From an uncultured Acetatifactor sp. (GTDB lineage: Bacteria > Bacillota > Clostridia > Lachnospirales > Lachnospiraceae): DNA of 5,445 nucleotides. The stretch is taken from assembly GCA_947626405.1 (NCBI GenBank), contig CANQSE010000155.1, positions 1 to 5,445 on the forward strand, read 5' to 3'. Under the pieces are notes generated by a model. It did no database searches and was not told the origin of the DNA. It was given only the letters and a program-made list of their open reading frames with translations. The translations under genes and the position numbers were made by a program. Shown piece after piece: positions 1 through 5,445 of this stretch; positions within the stretch are counted from its first letter, which is position 1; each line of letters starts with the position of its first letter.

Positions 1-43
1 AGAGCCTGGCCGTGGATGAACAACGTTAAATATGAGGGTATGA
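1..43 (+). other. possible 3' end of a histidine kinase gene (weak)
   Basis: Reading from base 2, the first codons give EPGRG, then a TGA at 17-19, then TTLNMRV and a second TGA at 41-43. Many sensor histidine kinases end with an ATP-binding-domain segment of the form S-E-P-G-(K/R)-G-T-T-hydrophobic. A PhoR-type kinase is also often encoded just upstream of pst genes in Gram-positive bacteria. The resemblance covers only about a dozen residues and is interrupted by a stop codon, so it may be chance. If real, the kinase either ends at the first TGA or carries a nonsense change. The other open frame here, frame 1, which ends at TAA 67-69, gives no recognisable protein. Confidence 0.2.
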
Positions 44-59
44 GCGCACCGGGCGTGAC

Positions 60-88
60 TTGCAGGTAAAAGGCTGAACCGCTACAAT
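60..88 (+). promoter_or_regulatory. candidate sigma-A-type promoter for the pst operon
   Basis: TTGCAG at 60-65 and TACAAT at 83-88 are separated by exactly 17 bases. The -10 matches TATAAT at 5 of 6 positions, while the -35 keeps only the TTG. Strong -10 with poor -35 is what one expects of a promoter that needs an activator such as PhoP, but I cannot identify a convincing Pho box. Transcription would start around 95, leaving a ~45-base leader before pstS that includes a small GCGC-CTTT-GCGC hairpin at 93-104. This is a sequence-pattern prediction only. Confidence 0.4.
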
Positions 89-138
89 TACAGCGCCTTT
101 GCGCCGCATAAATAAGCCGGGGCCGTCAAAAGAAGCAT

Positions 139-963
139 ATGAGCAGAAAAAAATTGTGTATGAAAGCAGCGGCGGGACTGTTTGCTGCATTAAGCGTATT
201 ATCGTCAGGGTGCGGAAGGAGCGGGGAGACGGATTCGATTTTGCTTGTCGGAAGCACGGCCATGGAGACCTTTGTGTCGGCTCTGGCGGAAGATTACATG
301 GATAAAAGGGAGAATGTGACAGTGACGGCGCAGTTTCCCGGATCGGAGGCGGGGATTTTGGCTGTACTTGAGCATAAAGCCTCTGTCGGCTGCGTTTCGC
401 GTTTCTTAAGCGAGGATGAAAAGGCGCACGGAGCTGTGGAAAATATCGTGGCTTATGATCCTGTCGCGGTTTGTGTGGACGCTGACAACGATATCACAAC
501 GATAACGGCGGAGGAGCTTTCGCAAATTTATGCGGGGACAGTCACTAACTGGGCGCAGCTCGGCGGCAGGGACGTTCCGGTGGTCGTGATTGGAAGGGAG
601 GCCGGTTCCGGAACGAGACAGGCGTTTGAAAAGTGGCTTGGCATGGAGGGTGAATGCGTATACACAAACGAATACAGCAGCGACGGGGCCGTAATGGCAA
701 AGGTGTCTTCCATACACGGGGCGGTGGGGTACATTTCCGCAAGCCTGGCGGACGACAGCGTCAATGTGCTTGCGCTGGACGGAATTAAGCCTGTGGAGGA
801 GAATGTGATCAATGGGCTTTATACCCTGAACAGGCCGTTTGTCATGGTGACGGCCGGGGAAATCGACGGACAGCCCGAGCCCGTCAGAGAATGGTTTGAC
901 TACGTGCTTGGGCGGCAGGGACAGAAGCTGGCCCATTCAATCGGCCTTGTGCCTGTGAAATGA
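139..963 (+). CDS. pstS: PstS, phosphate ABC transporter substrate-binding lipoprotein
   Basis: This is the extracytoplasmic phosphate-binding component of the high-affinity PstSCAB importer. The 274-residue product starts with a lysine-rich N-region and a hydrophobic stretch ending in the lipobox LSSGC, so Cys25 should be lipid-modified and anchor the protein to the outer face of the membrane. Family motifs are visible in order: GSTAM (38-42), PGSEAGI (67-73), the V-S-R-x-L segment around Ser87-Arg88, YAGTVTNW (131-138), the phosphate-contacting GREAGSGTR (152-160), GAVGYIS (194-200) and RPFVMVT (232-238). Its length is normal for the Gram-positive form. The ATG at 139 has only a weak purine-rich stretch (AGAAG, 131-135) before it. 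A second ATG at 160 (Met8) would still leave a full signal peptide, so the exact start is uncertain. Its stop overlaps the first possible pstC ATG (ATGA at 960-963), indicating coupling. It is first in the operon, behind the candidate promoter at 60-88. Confidence 0.95.
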   Translation: MSRKKLCMKAAAGLFAALSVLSSGCGRSGETDSILLVGSTAMETFVSALAEDYMDKRENVTVTAQFPGSEAGILAVLEHKASVGCVSRFLSEDEKAHGAVENIVAYDPVAVCVDADNDITTITAEELSQIYAGTVTNWAQLGGRDVPVVVIGREAGSGTRQAFEKWLGMEGECVYTNEYSSDGAVMAKVSSIHGAVGYISASLADDSVNVLALDGIKPVEENVINGLYTLNRPFVMVTAGEIDGQPEPVREWFDYVLGRQGQKLAHSIGLVPVK

Positions 964-1390
964 CGGGGTGGAATATGGCTAAAAAAATTTTTGGATTTTG
1001 CGCTTTTTTGTCTGTGGCGGCCGTGGCTGCCATAGCGTTTTATGTGGTTTTAAAGGGGCTTCCGGCGCTCATACAGCTCGGATTTAAGGAAATTTTATTT
1101 AACAGCCGGTGGGCTCCTGTGGCCGAAACGCCTGAATACGGGATTTTATATGTGATACTGGCTTCAGCGGCGGGTACGGGACTCGCTTTGGCGCTGGGAC
1201 TGCCTGTCGGCATACTGACAGCGGTTTTTATTGCGGAGATCGCGGACAGAAAAACGGCGGCAGCGGCGAGGGCTGCGGTGGAGATTATGGCGGGAATCCC
1301 TTCGGTGATATACGGTCTGCTGGGGATATACCTTTTAAGTCCGGCGATGTATCGCCTTGAGCTTTTCATTTTTAAGGTCGCACCGCTTTA

Positions 1391-1398
1391 CGGGAGGT
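1391..1398 (+). other. frameshift site in pstC
   Basis: Upstream of here the PstC reading is ...VAPLYG in the frame of 960. Downstream it is GGANLLSASL in the frame of 1396. Removing either A1395 or one G of the run 1392-1394 gives Y-G-G-A-N-L without gap or loss. There is no classical slippery heptamer and no obvious strong hairpin directly after, so a programmed frameshift is unlikely. A one-base error next to a short homopolymer is the simplest explanation. Confidence 0.85.
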
Positions 1399-1815
1399 GC
1401 AAATCTGCTGTCCGCATCCCTGGTCCTTGCGGTGATGATTCTGCCCACGGTGATAAACATAAGCGAAAACGCAATCAGGACCGTTCCGGACGAGATACGG
1501 GAAGCGTCTCTGGCGCTGGGGGCATCCCGCATCCAGACTGTTTTCTGCTGCGTGCTGCCTGCGGCGAAACAGGGGATTGCGCTTGGGGCGGCGCTTGGAG
1601 CGGGGCGTGCGATAGGCGAAGCGATGGCGGTCATGCTTGTCTCGGGAAACAGCGTCAGCCTGCCGGCGCCGTTTAATCCTGTGCGGTTCCTTTCCTCGGC
1701 AATCGCGGGAGAGATGGGATACGCCTCAGGAACACACAGGATGGTGCTGTTTACCGTGGGGCTTGTATTGTTTATTTTTATAATGGCATTAAATCTTGTC
1801 CTCACGGGACTGTTG

Positions 1816-1824
1816 AAAAAGGAG
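1816..1824 (+). promoter_or_regulatory. strong ribosome-binding site fixing the pstA start
   Basis: AAAAAGGAG lies 7 bases before ATG 1832, inside the last codons of pstC. It is the clearest Shine-Dalgarno sequence in the operon and supports ATG 1832 as the true start, with an 8-base overlap onto the pstC stop at 1837-1839. Confidence 0.75.
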
Positions 1825-1831
1825 TCCGCTC

Positions 1832-2728
1832 ATGACTGAAGAAAGTCTCTACAGCAGGAGGAAACGTCCGTTTGAGACCGCGGCGGCAGCGGCGGTATAT
1901 TTGGCCTCGGCGCTTTCGGCCGTGATTTTTATCGGGATTACAGGGTATGTTTTTATTAAGGGGACGGGAGCAATCTCCTGGAAATTTCTCACGTCGGTGT
2001 CGGATCCTCTGAAAAGAACTGACGGAATTGCAGGAAATATCATAAACACGGTTTACATTGTCGGCCTGACCCTTGCGGCGGCGGTCCCTGCGGGGGTGGG
2101 CGCCGCCGTCTATCTCAACGAATACGCAGGATGCGGCAGGGCGGCGGCTCTTGTTAATTTTGCCGCTGAGACGCTTTCGGGGCTCCCTTCCGTTATATTC
2201 GGACTGTTCGGAATGGTGTTTTTCGGAGAGACTCTCGGACTTGGCTATTCGCTCCTATCGGGAGCCCTTACGCTGACGTTTATGGTGCTTCCCCTTATCA
2301 TGAGCAATACCCGCGAGGCGCTCCGCTCCGTGCCCGAGGGCTACAGGTACGGGGCGCTTGGGCTTGGAGCTTCAAGATGGCGCATGATACGCACGCTCGT
2401 ACTTCCCGCCGCCATGCCGGGAATACTGGGAGGAGTCGTACTGGCGGTGGGGCGTATTGTCGGGGAATCGGCGGCGCTTCTTTTTACGGCGGGGAGCAGC
2501 AGGTTTCTGCCTCGCCTCTCCGGAGACCTTATGGCCGATCTTGGCGAGCTTGGGAAAAAGGTTATGGGATCCGGCGGAACACTGGCCGTGGAGCTGTACC
2601 TTCAGATCCAGAACGGAAATTACAGGGCGGCGTTTGCTACGGCGTGTGTGCTTATGGCGGCGCTTATGTGTCTTAATCTGGTGTTCAGGGCATTTGGCAG
2701 GATGAAAAAAATGCTGACGGCCGGCTGA
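1832..2728 (+). CDS. pstA: PstA, phosphate ABC transporter permease
   Basis: This is the second membrane subunit of the Pst importer; it pairs with PstC to form the phosphate channel and docks on the PstB ATPase. The 298-residue protein, a normal length, begins with a short basic cytoplasmic tail (SRRKRPF), followed by a hydrophobic segment at about residues 18-43. Next come [15 protein letters not shown] (65-79), a helix near 80-95 ending at [23 protein letters not shown] (117-132), and a hydrophobic stretch at 138-158. The EAA-type ATPase-contact loop follows ([22 protein letters not shown], about 162-183), then [24 protein letters not shown] (207-221), and a final membrane segment at 265-287. 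These features match the PstA/BPD_transp_1 family closely. The start is well supported by AAAAAGGAG at 1816-1824. The gene overlaps the end of pstC by 8 bases, so its translation is probably coupled to pstC and could suffer if the pstC frameshift is real, since ribosomes would then stop at 1676. Confidence 0.95.
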   Translation: MTEESLYSRRKRPFETAAAAAVYLASALSAVIFIGITGYVFIKGTGAISWKFLTSVSDPLKRTDGIAGNIINTVYIVGLTLAAAVPAGVGAAVYLNEYAGCGRAAALVNFAAETLSGLPSVIFGLFGMVFFGETLGLGYSLLSGALTLTFMVLPLIMSNTREALRSVPEGYRYGALGLGASRWRMIRTLVLPAAMPGILGGVVLAVGRIVGESAALLFTAGSSRFLPRLSGDLMADLGELGKKVMGSGGTLAVELYLQIQNGNYRAAFATACVLMAALMCLNLVFRAFGRMKKMLTAG

Positions 2729-2747
2729 TATGATCGGAAGGGGAGCC

Positions 2748-3506
2748 ATGGCAGAATATAAGATGGCGGCTGAAAACCTGGAGCTTTATTACGGGAACCG
2801 CCATGTGCTGAACAATATAAGCGTCGGGATCAGGGAGAAGGCCGTGACTGCCCTGATCGGTCCGAGCGGCTGTGGAAAGTCCTCATTTTTAAGATGCCTA
2901 AACCGCATGAACGATATGGCGGAGGGTGTCAGTATACAGGGCAGAATACTGCTCGACGGTGAGGATATATACGACGCCAGAACGGATGTCACAAAGCTCC
3001 GCCGCAGGGTAGGAATGGTCTTTCAGCAGCCCGTCCCGTTTCCGATGAGCGTCTATGACAATGTCGCCTACGGTCCCAGGATCCACGGTATCAGAAACAG
3101 GCAGAGACTTGACAGGATCGTGGAGGAAGCGCTTACGGGCGCGGCAATATGGGATGAGGTCAAGGACAGGCTGGGAAAATCCGCACTGGGGCTGTCGGGC
3201 GGACAGAAGCAGCGCCTTTGCATCGCAAGGGCACTGGCAGTCGAGCCGGAGGTTATACTTATGGACGAACCGACTTCGGCGCTTGACCCGGCGGCTTCGT
3301 TTAAGGTTGAGGAGCTTGTGAGAAGCTTAAAACAAAGGTACACGGTCGTCATAGTTACCCACAATATGCGGCAGGCCGCCAGAATATCGGACTACGCCGT
3401 TTTTTTCCTGGCGGGGGAGGTGGTGGAGCAGGGGGTAACGGACAGCATTTTCACATATCCTGCGGACAGGCGGACGGGGGATTATATCAGGGGCCGGTAC
3501 GGTTGA
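2748..3506 (+). CDS. pstB: PstB, phosphate ABC transporter ATP-binding protein
   Basis: This cytoplasmic ATPase drives the PstCA channel. Numbered from Met at 2748, the 252-residue protein shows Walker [10 protein letters not shown] (38-46), the Q-loop in VFQQP (91-95), the ABC signature LSGGQKQR (149-156), Walker B VILMDEP with catalytic Glu174, the D-loop SALD, and the H-loop His205 in [13 protein letters not shown]. The LNRMNDM segment after Walker A and the C-terminal T-x-D-Y-I-x-G-R-Y-G ending are PstB hallmarks that separate it from other importer ATPases. All catalytic residues are present, and its length is typical. An earlier in-frame ATG lies at 2730, but GGAAGG (2736-2741) sits 6 bases before ATG 2748, so I chose the later start. 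The gap after the pstA stop is 19 bases, keeping it in the same operon. The usual next gene, phoU, does not follow; a hairpin with a T-rich tail does. Confidence 0.96.
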   Translation: MAEYKMAAENLELYYGNRHVLNNISVGIREKAVTALIGPSGCGKSSFLRCLNRMNDMAEGVSIQGRILLDGEDIYDARTDVTKLRRRVGMVFQQPVPFPMSVYDNVAYGPRIHGIRNRQRLDRIVEEALTGAAIWDEVKDRLGKSALGLSGGQKQRLCIARALAVEPEVILMDEPTSALDPAASFKVEELVRSLKQRYTVVIVTHNMRQAARISDYAVFFLAGEVVEQGVTDSIFTYPADRRTGDYIRGRYG

Positions 3507-3543
3507 AGCTATGAATCCTGATATTTTTAGAAAATCACCGCTT

Positions 3544-3580
3544 GAAAAGTAAATGCCGCTTACGCGGCGCTTCCTTTTCT
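3544..3580 (+). terminator. likely Rho-independent terminator after pstB
   Basis: GCCGC (3555-3559) and GCGGC (3564-3568) form a perfect 5-bp stem around a TTAC loop. An outer arm, GAAAAG (3544-3549) with CTTTTC (3574-3579), pairs perfectly too, joined through a partly paired internal loop that includes two A-T pairs and a T-G wobble. The 3' side is T-rich (TTCCTTTTCT). It lies 38 bases after the pstB stop, where a terminator for pstSCAB is expected. The T run is interrupted by C residues, so termination may be partial. Confidence 0.6.
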
Positions 3581-3663
3581 GCGCTTGCGGTAGAATGATT
3601 CATGGAATTTTTTTAAGAGAACAAATCGGATAATGAATAGTAAACCGGGAGAGAGGAAAGGAT

Positions 3664-5313
3664 ATGAGTTTTTTTGATTTACTGACGATGATCGGCGGAC
3701 TTGCTCTGTTTCTGTACGGCATGAGCATGATGGGCGAGGGGCTGACAAAGGCGTCCGGCGGCAGGCTTGAGACTATTCTCGGGAAGCTGACAAGCAACCC
3801 CGTGAAGGCTGTGCTTGTGGGAGCGGGCGTGACGGCTATGGTCCAGTCGTCTTCCGCCACTACGGTGATGGTTGTAGGTTTTGTAAACTCCGGTATGATG
3901 AAGCTGAAACAGGCGGTCGGCATCATCATGGGGGCAAATATAGGAACTACCATCACGGCGTGGATACTCAGTACCGCCGGTATCGACAGCGACATTTTCC
4001 TGGTACAGCTTCTAAATCCCAATTCCTTCTGCCCGATCCTGGCCATTGCGGGAGCGATGATACTTCTTTTTTCACACAAGGAAAAACACCGCAATGTCGC
4101 AACGATCCTGCTTGGATTCGCAATCCTGATGTTTGGCATGGAAAGCATGAGCGGCGCGGTAAAGCCCCTTGCTGATACACCGGAATTTATCCGGATCCTT
4201 CCCACGTTTTCCAATCCGCTGCTTGGATTGCTGGTGGGTCTTGTGATGTGCGCGGTGCTCCAGTCATCGTCGGTGTCGGTCGGTATTCTCCAGTCCCTGA
4301 GTATGACAGGCGCTATCGGGTTTGACACCGTAGTCCCGATGATCCTTGGCCAGAACATTGGCGCATGCGTGCCTACGCTCATATCGAGCATAGGCGCAAG
4401 AAAGGACGCAAAGCGTGCGGCCCTTGTGCATCTTTATTTTAATGTAATAGGAACCGCGATAATAATGATAGCCTTTTACGGGATCCAGGCCGTATATCCT
4501 CTGTCCATAATGGAGCAGACTGCGTCACCCTTAGGTATCGCCGTTATCCATACGCTGTTTAAGATTGTGATAACAATATGTCTGTTGCCATGTACAAACG
4601 GGCTTTTAAAGCTTGCGAGACTTACCGTGCGCGACGGAGACGAGGAAAAGGAGGAGGACAGGGTGCTGAGTCTTCTGGATCCGCGTTTCCTGGAGACGCC
4701 GTCCTACGCTGTTGAGCAGAGCAGGGCTGTGGCCGTGGTGATGGCGGGGCTTGCCGAGGAGTCAATGAATCTGGCCATGAGCCTTTTGGACAACTATACC
4801 GATGAGACAGCCCAGCGCGTTAAATACCTGGAGGAGCAGGTGGACGTATTTGAGGATCAGCTTGGGACATATCTTGTAAAGCTGAGCTCGCGCCCGCTTT
4901 CCGGAAAGGACAGTCATACGCTCTCTACGCTTTTGCACTGCATAAGCGATATTGAGAGGATCTCGGACCATGCGCTTAACGTCATGGAGAGCCTTAAGGA
5001 GATGCACGAAAAGGAACTGGAATTTTCGGATAAGGCGCACAAGGAGCTGCAGGTATTCTGCAGGGCAATACACGATATCCTGAATATTACAATGATGAGC
5101 TTCAGGGAGGAAGACCTGGAACGCGCAAGGCAGGTTGAGCCGCTGGAAGAAGTCATAGACGGGCTGAATCTTGACATCAGGCAGCGCCACATCAAGAGGC
5201 TGCGCAAGGGAAAATGCACTATAGAGCTGGGCTTTGTGCTGACTGGACATAGAAAACGGCAAGATAAAAAAGGAATTTATCCCCTTTGCCAAAAGGCGAA
5301 TGGTGGAGCTTAA
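3664..5313 (+). CDS. Na+/Pi cotransporter family protein with PhoU-like domain, 3' end replaced
   Basis: This is an integral membrane protein of the Na/Pi-cotransport (NptA/YjbB, SLC34-related) family, predicted to move phosphate with sodium. Two inverted transport repeats are visible, each with the family QSSS signature: AMVQSSSATTVMVVGFV (58-74) followed by GIIMGANIGTTITA (86-99), and AVLQSSSVSVGIL (197-209) followed by MILGQNIGACVPTL (226-239). Hydrophobic helices continue to about residue 318. After a charged linker (323-335), a cytoplasmic PhoU-like helical domain begins near 350, including the metal-site-type motif DIERISDHALNVME (429-442). Family similarity runs through CTIELGFVLT (518-527) and then stops. 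The last 22 residues (GHRKRQDKK onward) are an out-of-frame reading of another gene. The expected second ERxxDHxxN motif of the PhoU-like domain is therefore missing, along with an estimated 30-60 residues. The start at ATG 3664 has a purine-rich ribosome site (GAGAGGAAAGG, 3649-3659). A separate transcription unit from pst is likely because of the terminator at 3544-3580. Confidence 0.9.
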   Translation: MSFFDLLTMIGGLALFLYGMSMMGEGLTKASGGRLETILGKLTSNPVKAVLVGAGVTAMVQSSSATTVMVVGFVNSGMMKLKQAVGIIMGANIGTTITAWILSTAGIDSDIFLVQLLNPNSFCPILAIAGAMILLFSHKEKHRNVATILLGFAILMFGMESMSGAVKPLADTPEFIRILPTFSNPLLGLLVGLVMCAVLQSSSVSVGILQSLSMTGAIGFDTVVPMILGQNIGACVPTLISSIGARKDAKRAALVHLYFNVIGTAIIMIAFYGIQAVYPLSIMEQTASPLGIAVIHTLFKIVITICLLPCTNGLLKLARLTVRDGDEEKEEDRVLSLLDPRFLETPSYAVEQSRAVAVVMAGLAEESMNLAMSLLDNYTDETAQRVKYLEEQVDVFEDQLGTYLVKLSSRPLSGKDSHTLSTLLHCISDIERISDHALNVMESLKEMHEKELEFSDKAHKELQVFCRAIHDILNITMMSFREEDLERARQVEPLEEVIDGLNLDIRQRHIKRLRKGKCTIELGFVLTGHRKRQDKKGIYPLCQKANGGA

Positions 5314-5445
5314 AATCGACGTTACCGGCCTGACGGGCACGGCTCAGGCCGAGGCCGCCGTAAGGGCGGAGGACGCCGGACGTGAAAACCTTGTGAAGCT
5401 GGTGCTCACCGGCGAGACAACGCCGGACGCGGAGATAAGCCTCAC
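5243..5445 (+). pseudogene. partial SbcD/YhaO-like DNA repair exonuclease (C-terminal region), lacking its 5' part and cut by the window end
   Basis: From about 5246 the frame of base 5246 stays open to the window edge (at least 66 codons). It reads DIENGKIKKEFIPFAKRRMV, then an ELKIDVTGL strand, an alanine- and glutamate-rich helix, and ENLVKLVLTGETTPDAEISL. The pattern of xDIExGKxxxEFIPFAKRR, a V-E-L-x-x-D-V-T-G strand and an L-V-x-L-x-L-T-G-E strand resembles the region after the metallophosphoesterase domain in Mre11/SbcD/YhaO-type DNA repair exonucleases. I recognise this from family memory and could not search it. The catalytic phosphoesterase domain, which should lie upstream, is absent: TGA in this frame at 5240-5242 and the cotransporter sequence take its place. 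ATG 5300, with AAAAGG just before it, could restart translation, but the product would lack the nuclease domain. It overlaps the end of the cotransporter frame, which stops at 5313. Confidence 0.5.

Larger units (their letters stand above)
960..1839 (+). pseudogene. pstC: PstC, phosphate ABC transporter permease, split by a one-base frameshift
   Basis: This is one of the two membrane subunits forming the Pst phosphate channel. The N-terminal half is read in the frame of base 960: a first membrane segment at about residues 9-31, the RWAP...YGILYVI segment and the GIPSVIYGLLGIYLL helix. Past about 1394 that frame becomes arginine- and glycine-rich non-membrane sequence and stops at 1676. PstC similarity resumes in the frame of base 1396 and runs to TGA 1837-1839, with ANLLSASLVLAVMILPTV, the EAA-type loop that contacts the ATPase (EIREASLALGASRIQTV) and GRAIGEAMAVMLVSGN. 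Skipping one base in CGGGAGGT (1391-1398) restores a continuous protein of about 292 residues, a normal PstC length, so nothing else is missing. The cause could be a genuine mutation, or a sequencing error in the G run. I favour ATG 975 (MAKKIFGF) as the start because GGGGTGG (965-971) precedes it. ATG 960 overlaps the pstS stop but lacks a visible ribosome site. Confidence 0.9.

Noticed and set aside
99..305. Plus-strand open frame overlapping the start of pstS in another frame
   Set aside because: It is arginine- and glycine-rich, has no ribosome site, and overlaps the PstS signal peptide and first phosphate-binding motif.
406..936. Minus-strand open frame (176 codons) opposite pstS
   Set aside because: Its composition is histidine-, proline- and arginine-rich without motifs, and the + strand has clear PstS motifs throughout.
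1395..1676. C-terminal tail of the N-terminal pstC frame as a novel domain
   Set aside because: It is low-complexity (R, G, D, S rich) out-of-frame reading of conserved PstC sequence that is present in the neighbouring frame.
3585..3640. Possible promoter elements (TAGAAT 3591-3596, GATAAT 3631-3636) before the Na/Pi cotransporter
   Set aside because: Each resembles a -10 box, but neither has a recognisable -35 at the right distance. A promoter is likely in this gap but I cannot place it.
3600..4391. Long open frame on the minus strand (263 codons) opposite the Na/Pi cotransporter gene
   Set aside because: It has no recognisable domain and lies entirely opposite a strongly conserved membrane-protein gene. 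Long antisense frames are expected from codon bias in such genes.
5047..5063. Repeated CTGCAG 11 bases apart
   Set aside because: It lies inside the conserved PhoU-like coding region and encodes ordinary residues, so the repeat is probably coincidence.
4762..5340. Minus-strand open frame (192 codons) spanning the cotransporter/exonuclease junction
   Set aside because: It is a shadow of the + strand coding frames with no motif of its own, and its crossing of the junction is incidental.

Overview
The window carries a Gram-positive-style phosphate-uptake locus, all genes on the + strand, in the order pstS-pstC-pstA-pstB followed by a Na+/Pi cotransporter-family gene. A Clostridia host, probably Lachnospiraceae-like, is my best guess. 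It rests on the lipoprotein form of PstS, purine-rich Shine-Dalgarno sequences (e.g. AAAAAGGAG before pstA), moderate GC content, and a Na/Pi transporter carrying a PhoU-like domain next to pst. This is inference from style, not a marker-gene identification.

Layout: 1-69 holds no complete gene. It may be the 3' end of a sensor kinase (weak evidence), and it is followed by a plausible sigma-A-type promoter at 60-88. pstS (139-963), pstC (960-1839), pstA (1832-2728) and pstB (2748-3506) are tightly packed, with 4-base and 8-base overlaps and a 19-base gap, so they look like one operon. A hairpin followed by a T-rich run (3544-3580) separates pstB from the Na/Pi cotransporter gene (3664-5313). 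The last ~200 bases read, in another frame, like the C-terminal part of an SbcD/YhaO-like DNA repair exonuclease.

How the genes work together: PstS binds phosphate outside the membrane, PstC and PstA form the channel, and PstB powers uptake. The Na/Pi cotransporter is a second phosphate route, or a regulator-linked transporter, and its cytoplasmic PhoU-like domain is notable because no separate phoU gene follows pstB here.

Two lesions stand out. pstC is broken by a one-base frameshift at about 1391-1397, with both halves otherwise well conserved. The cotransporter loses family similarity abruptly at about 5242-5250, inside its PhoU-like domain, where the sequence changes to the exonuclease-like reading frame. 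The second is either a deletion that fused two genes or an assembly chimera. I see no mobile element, CRISPR array, RNA gene or clearly new system; the junction and the frameshift are what deserve a second look.
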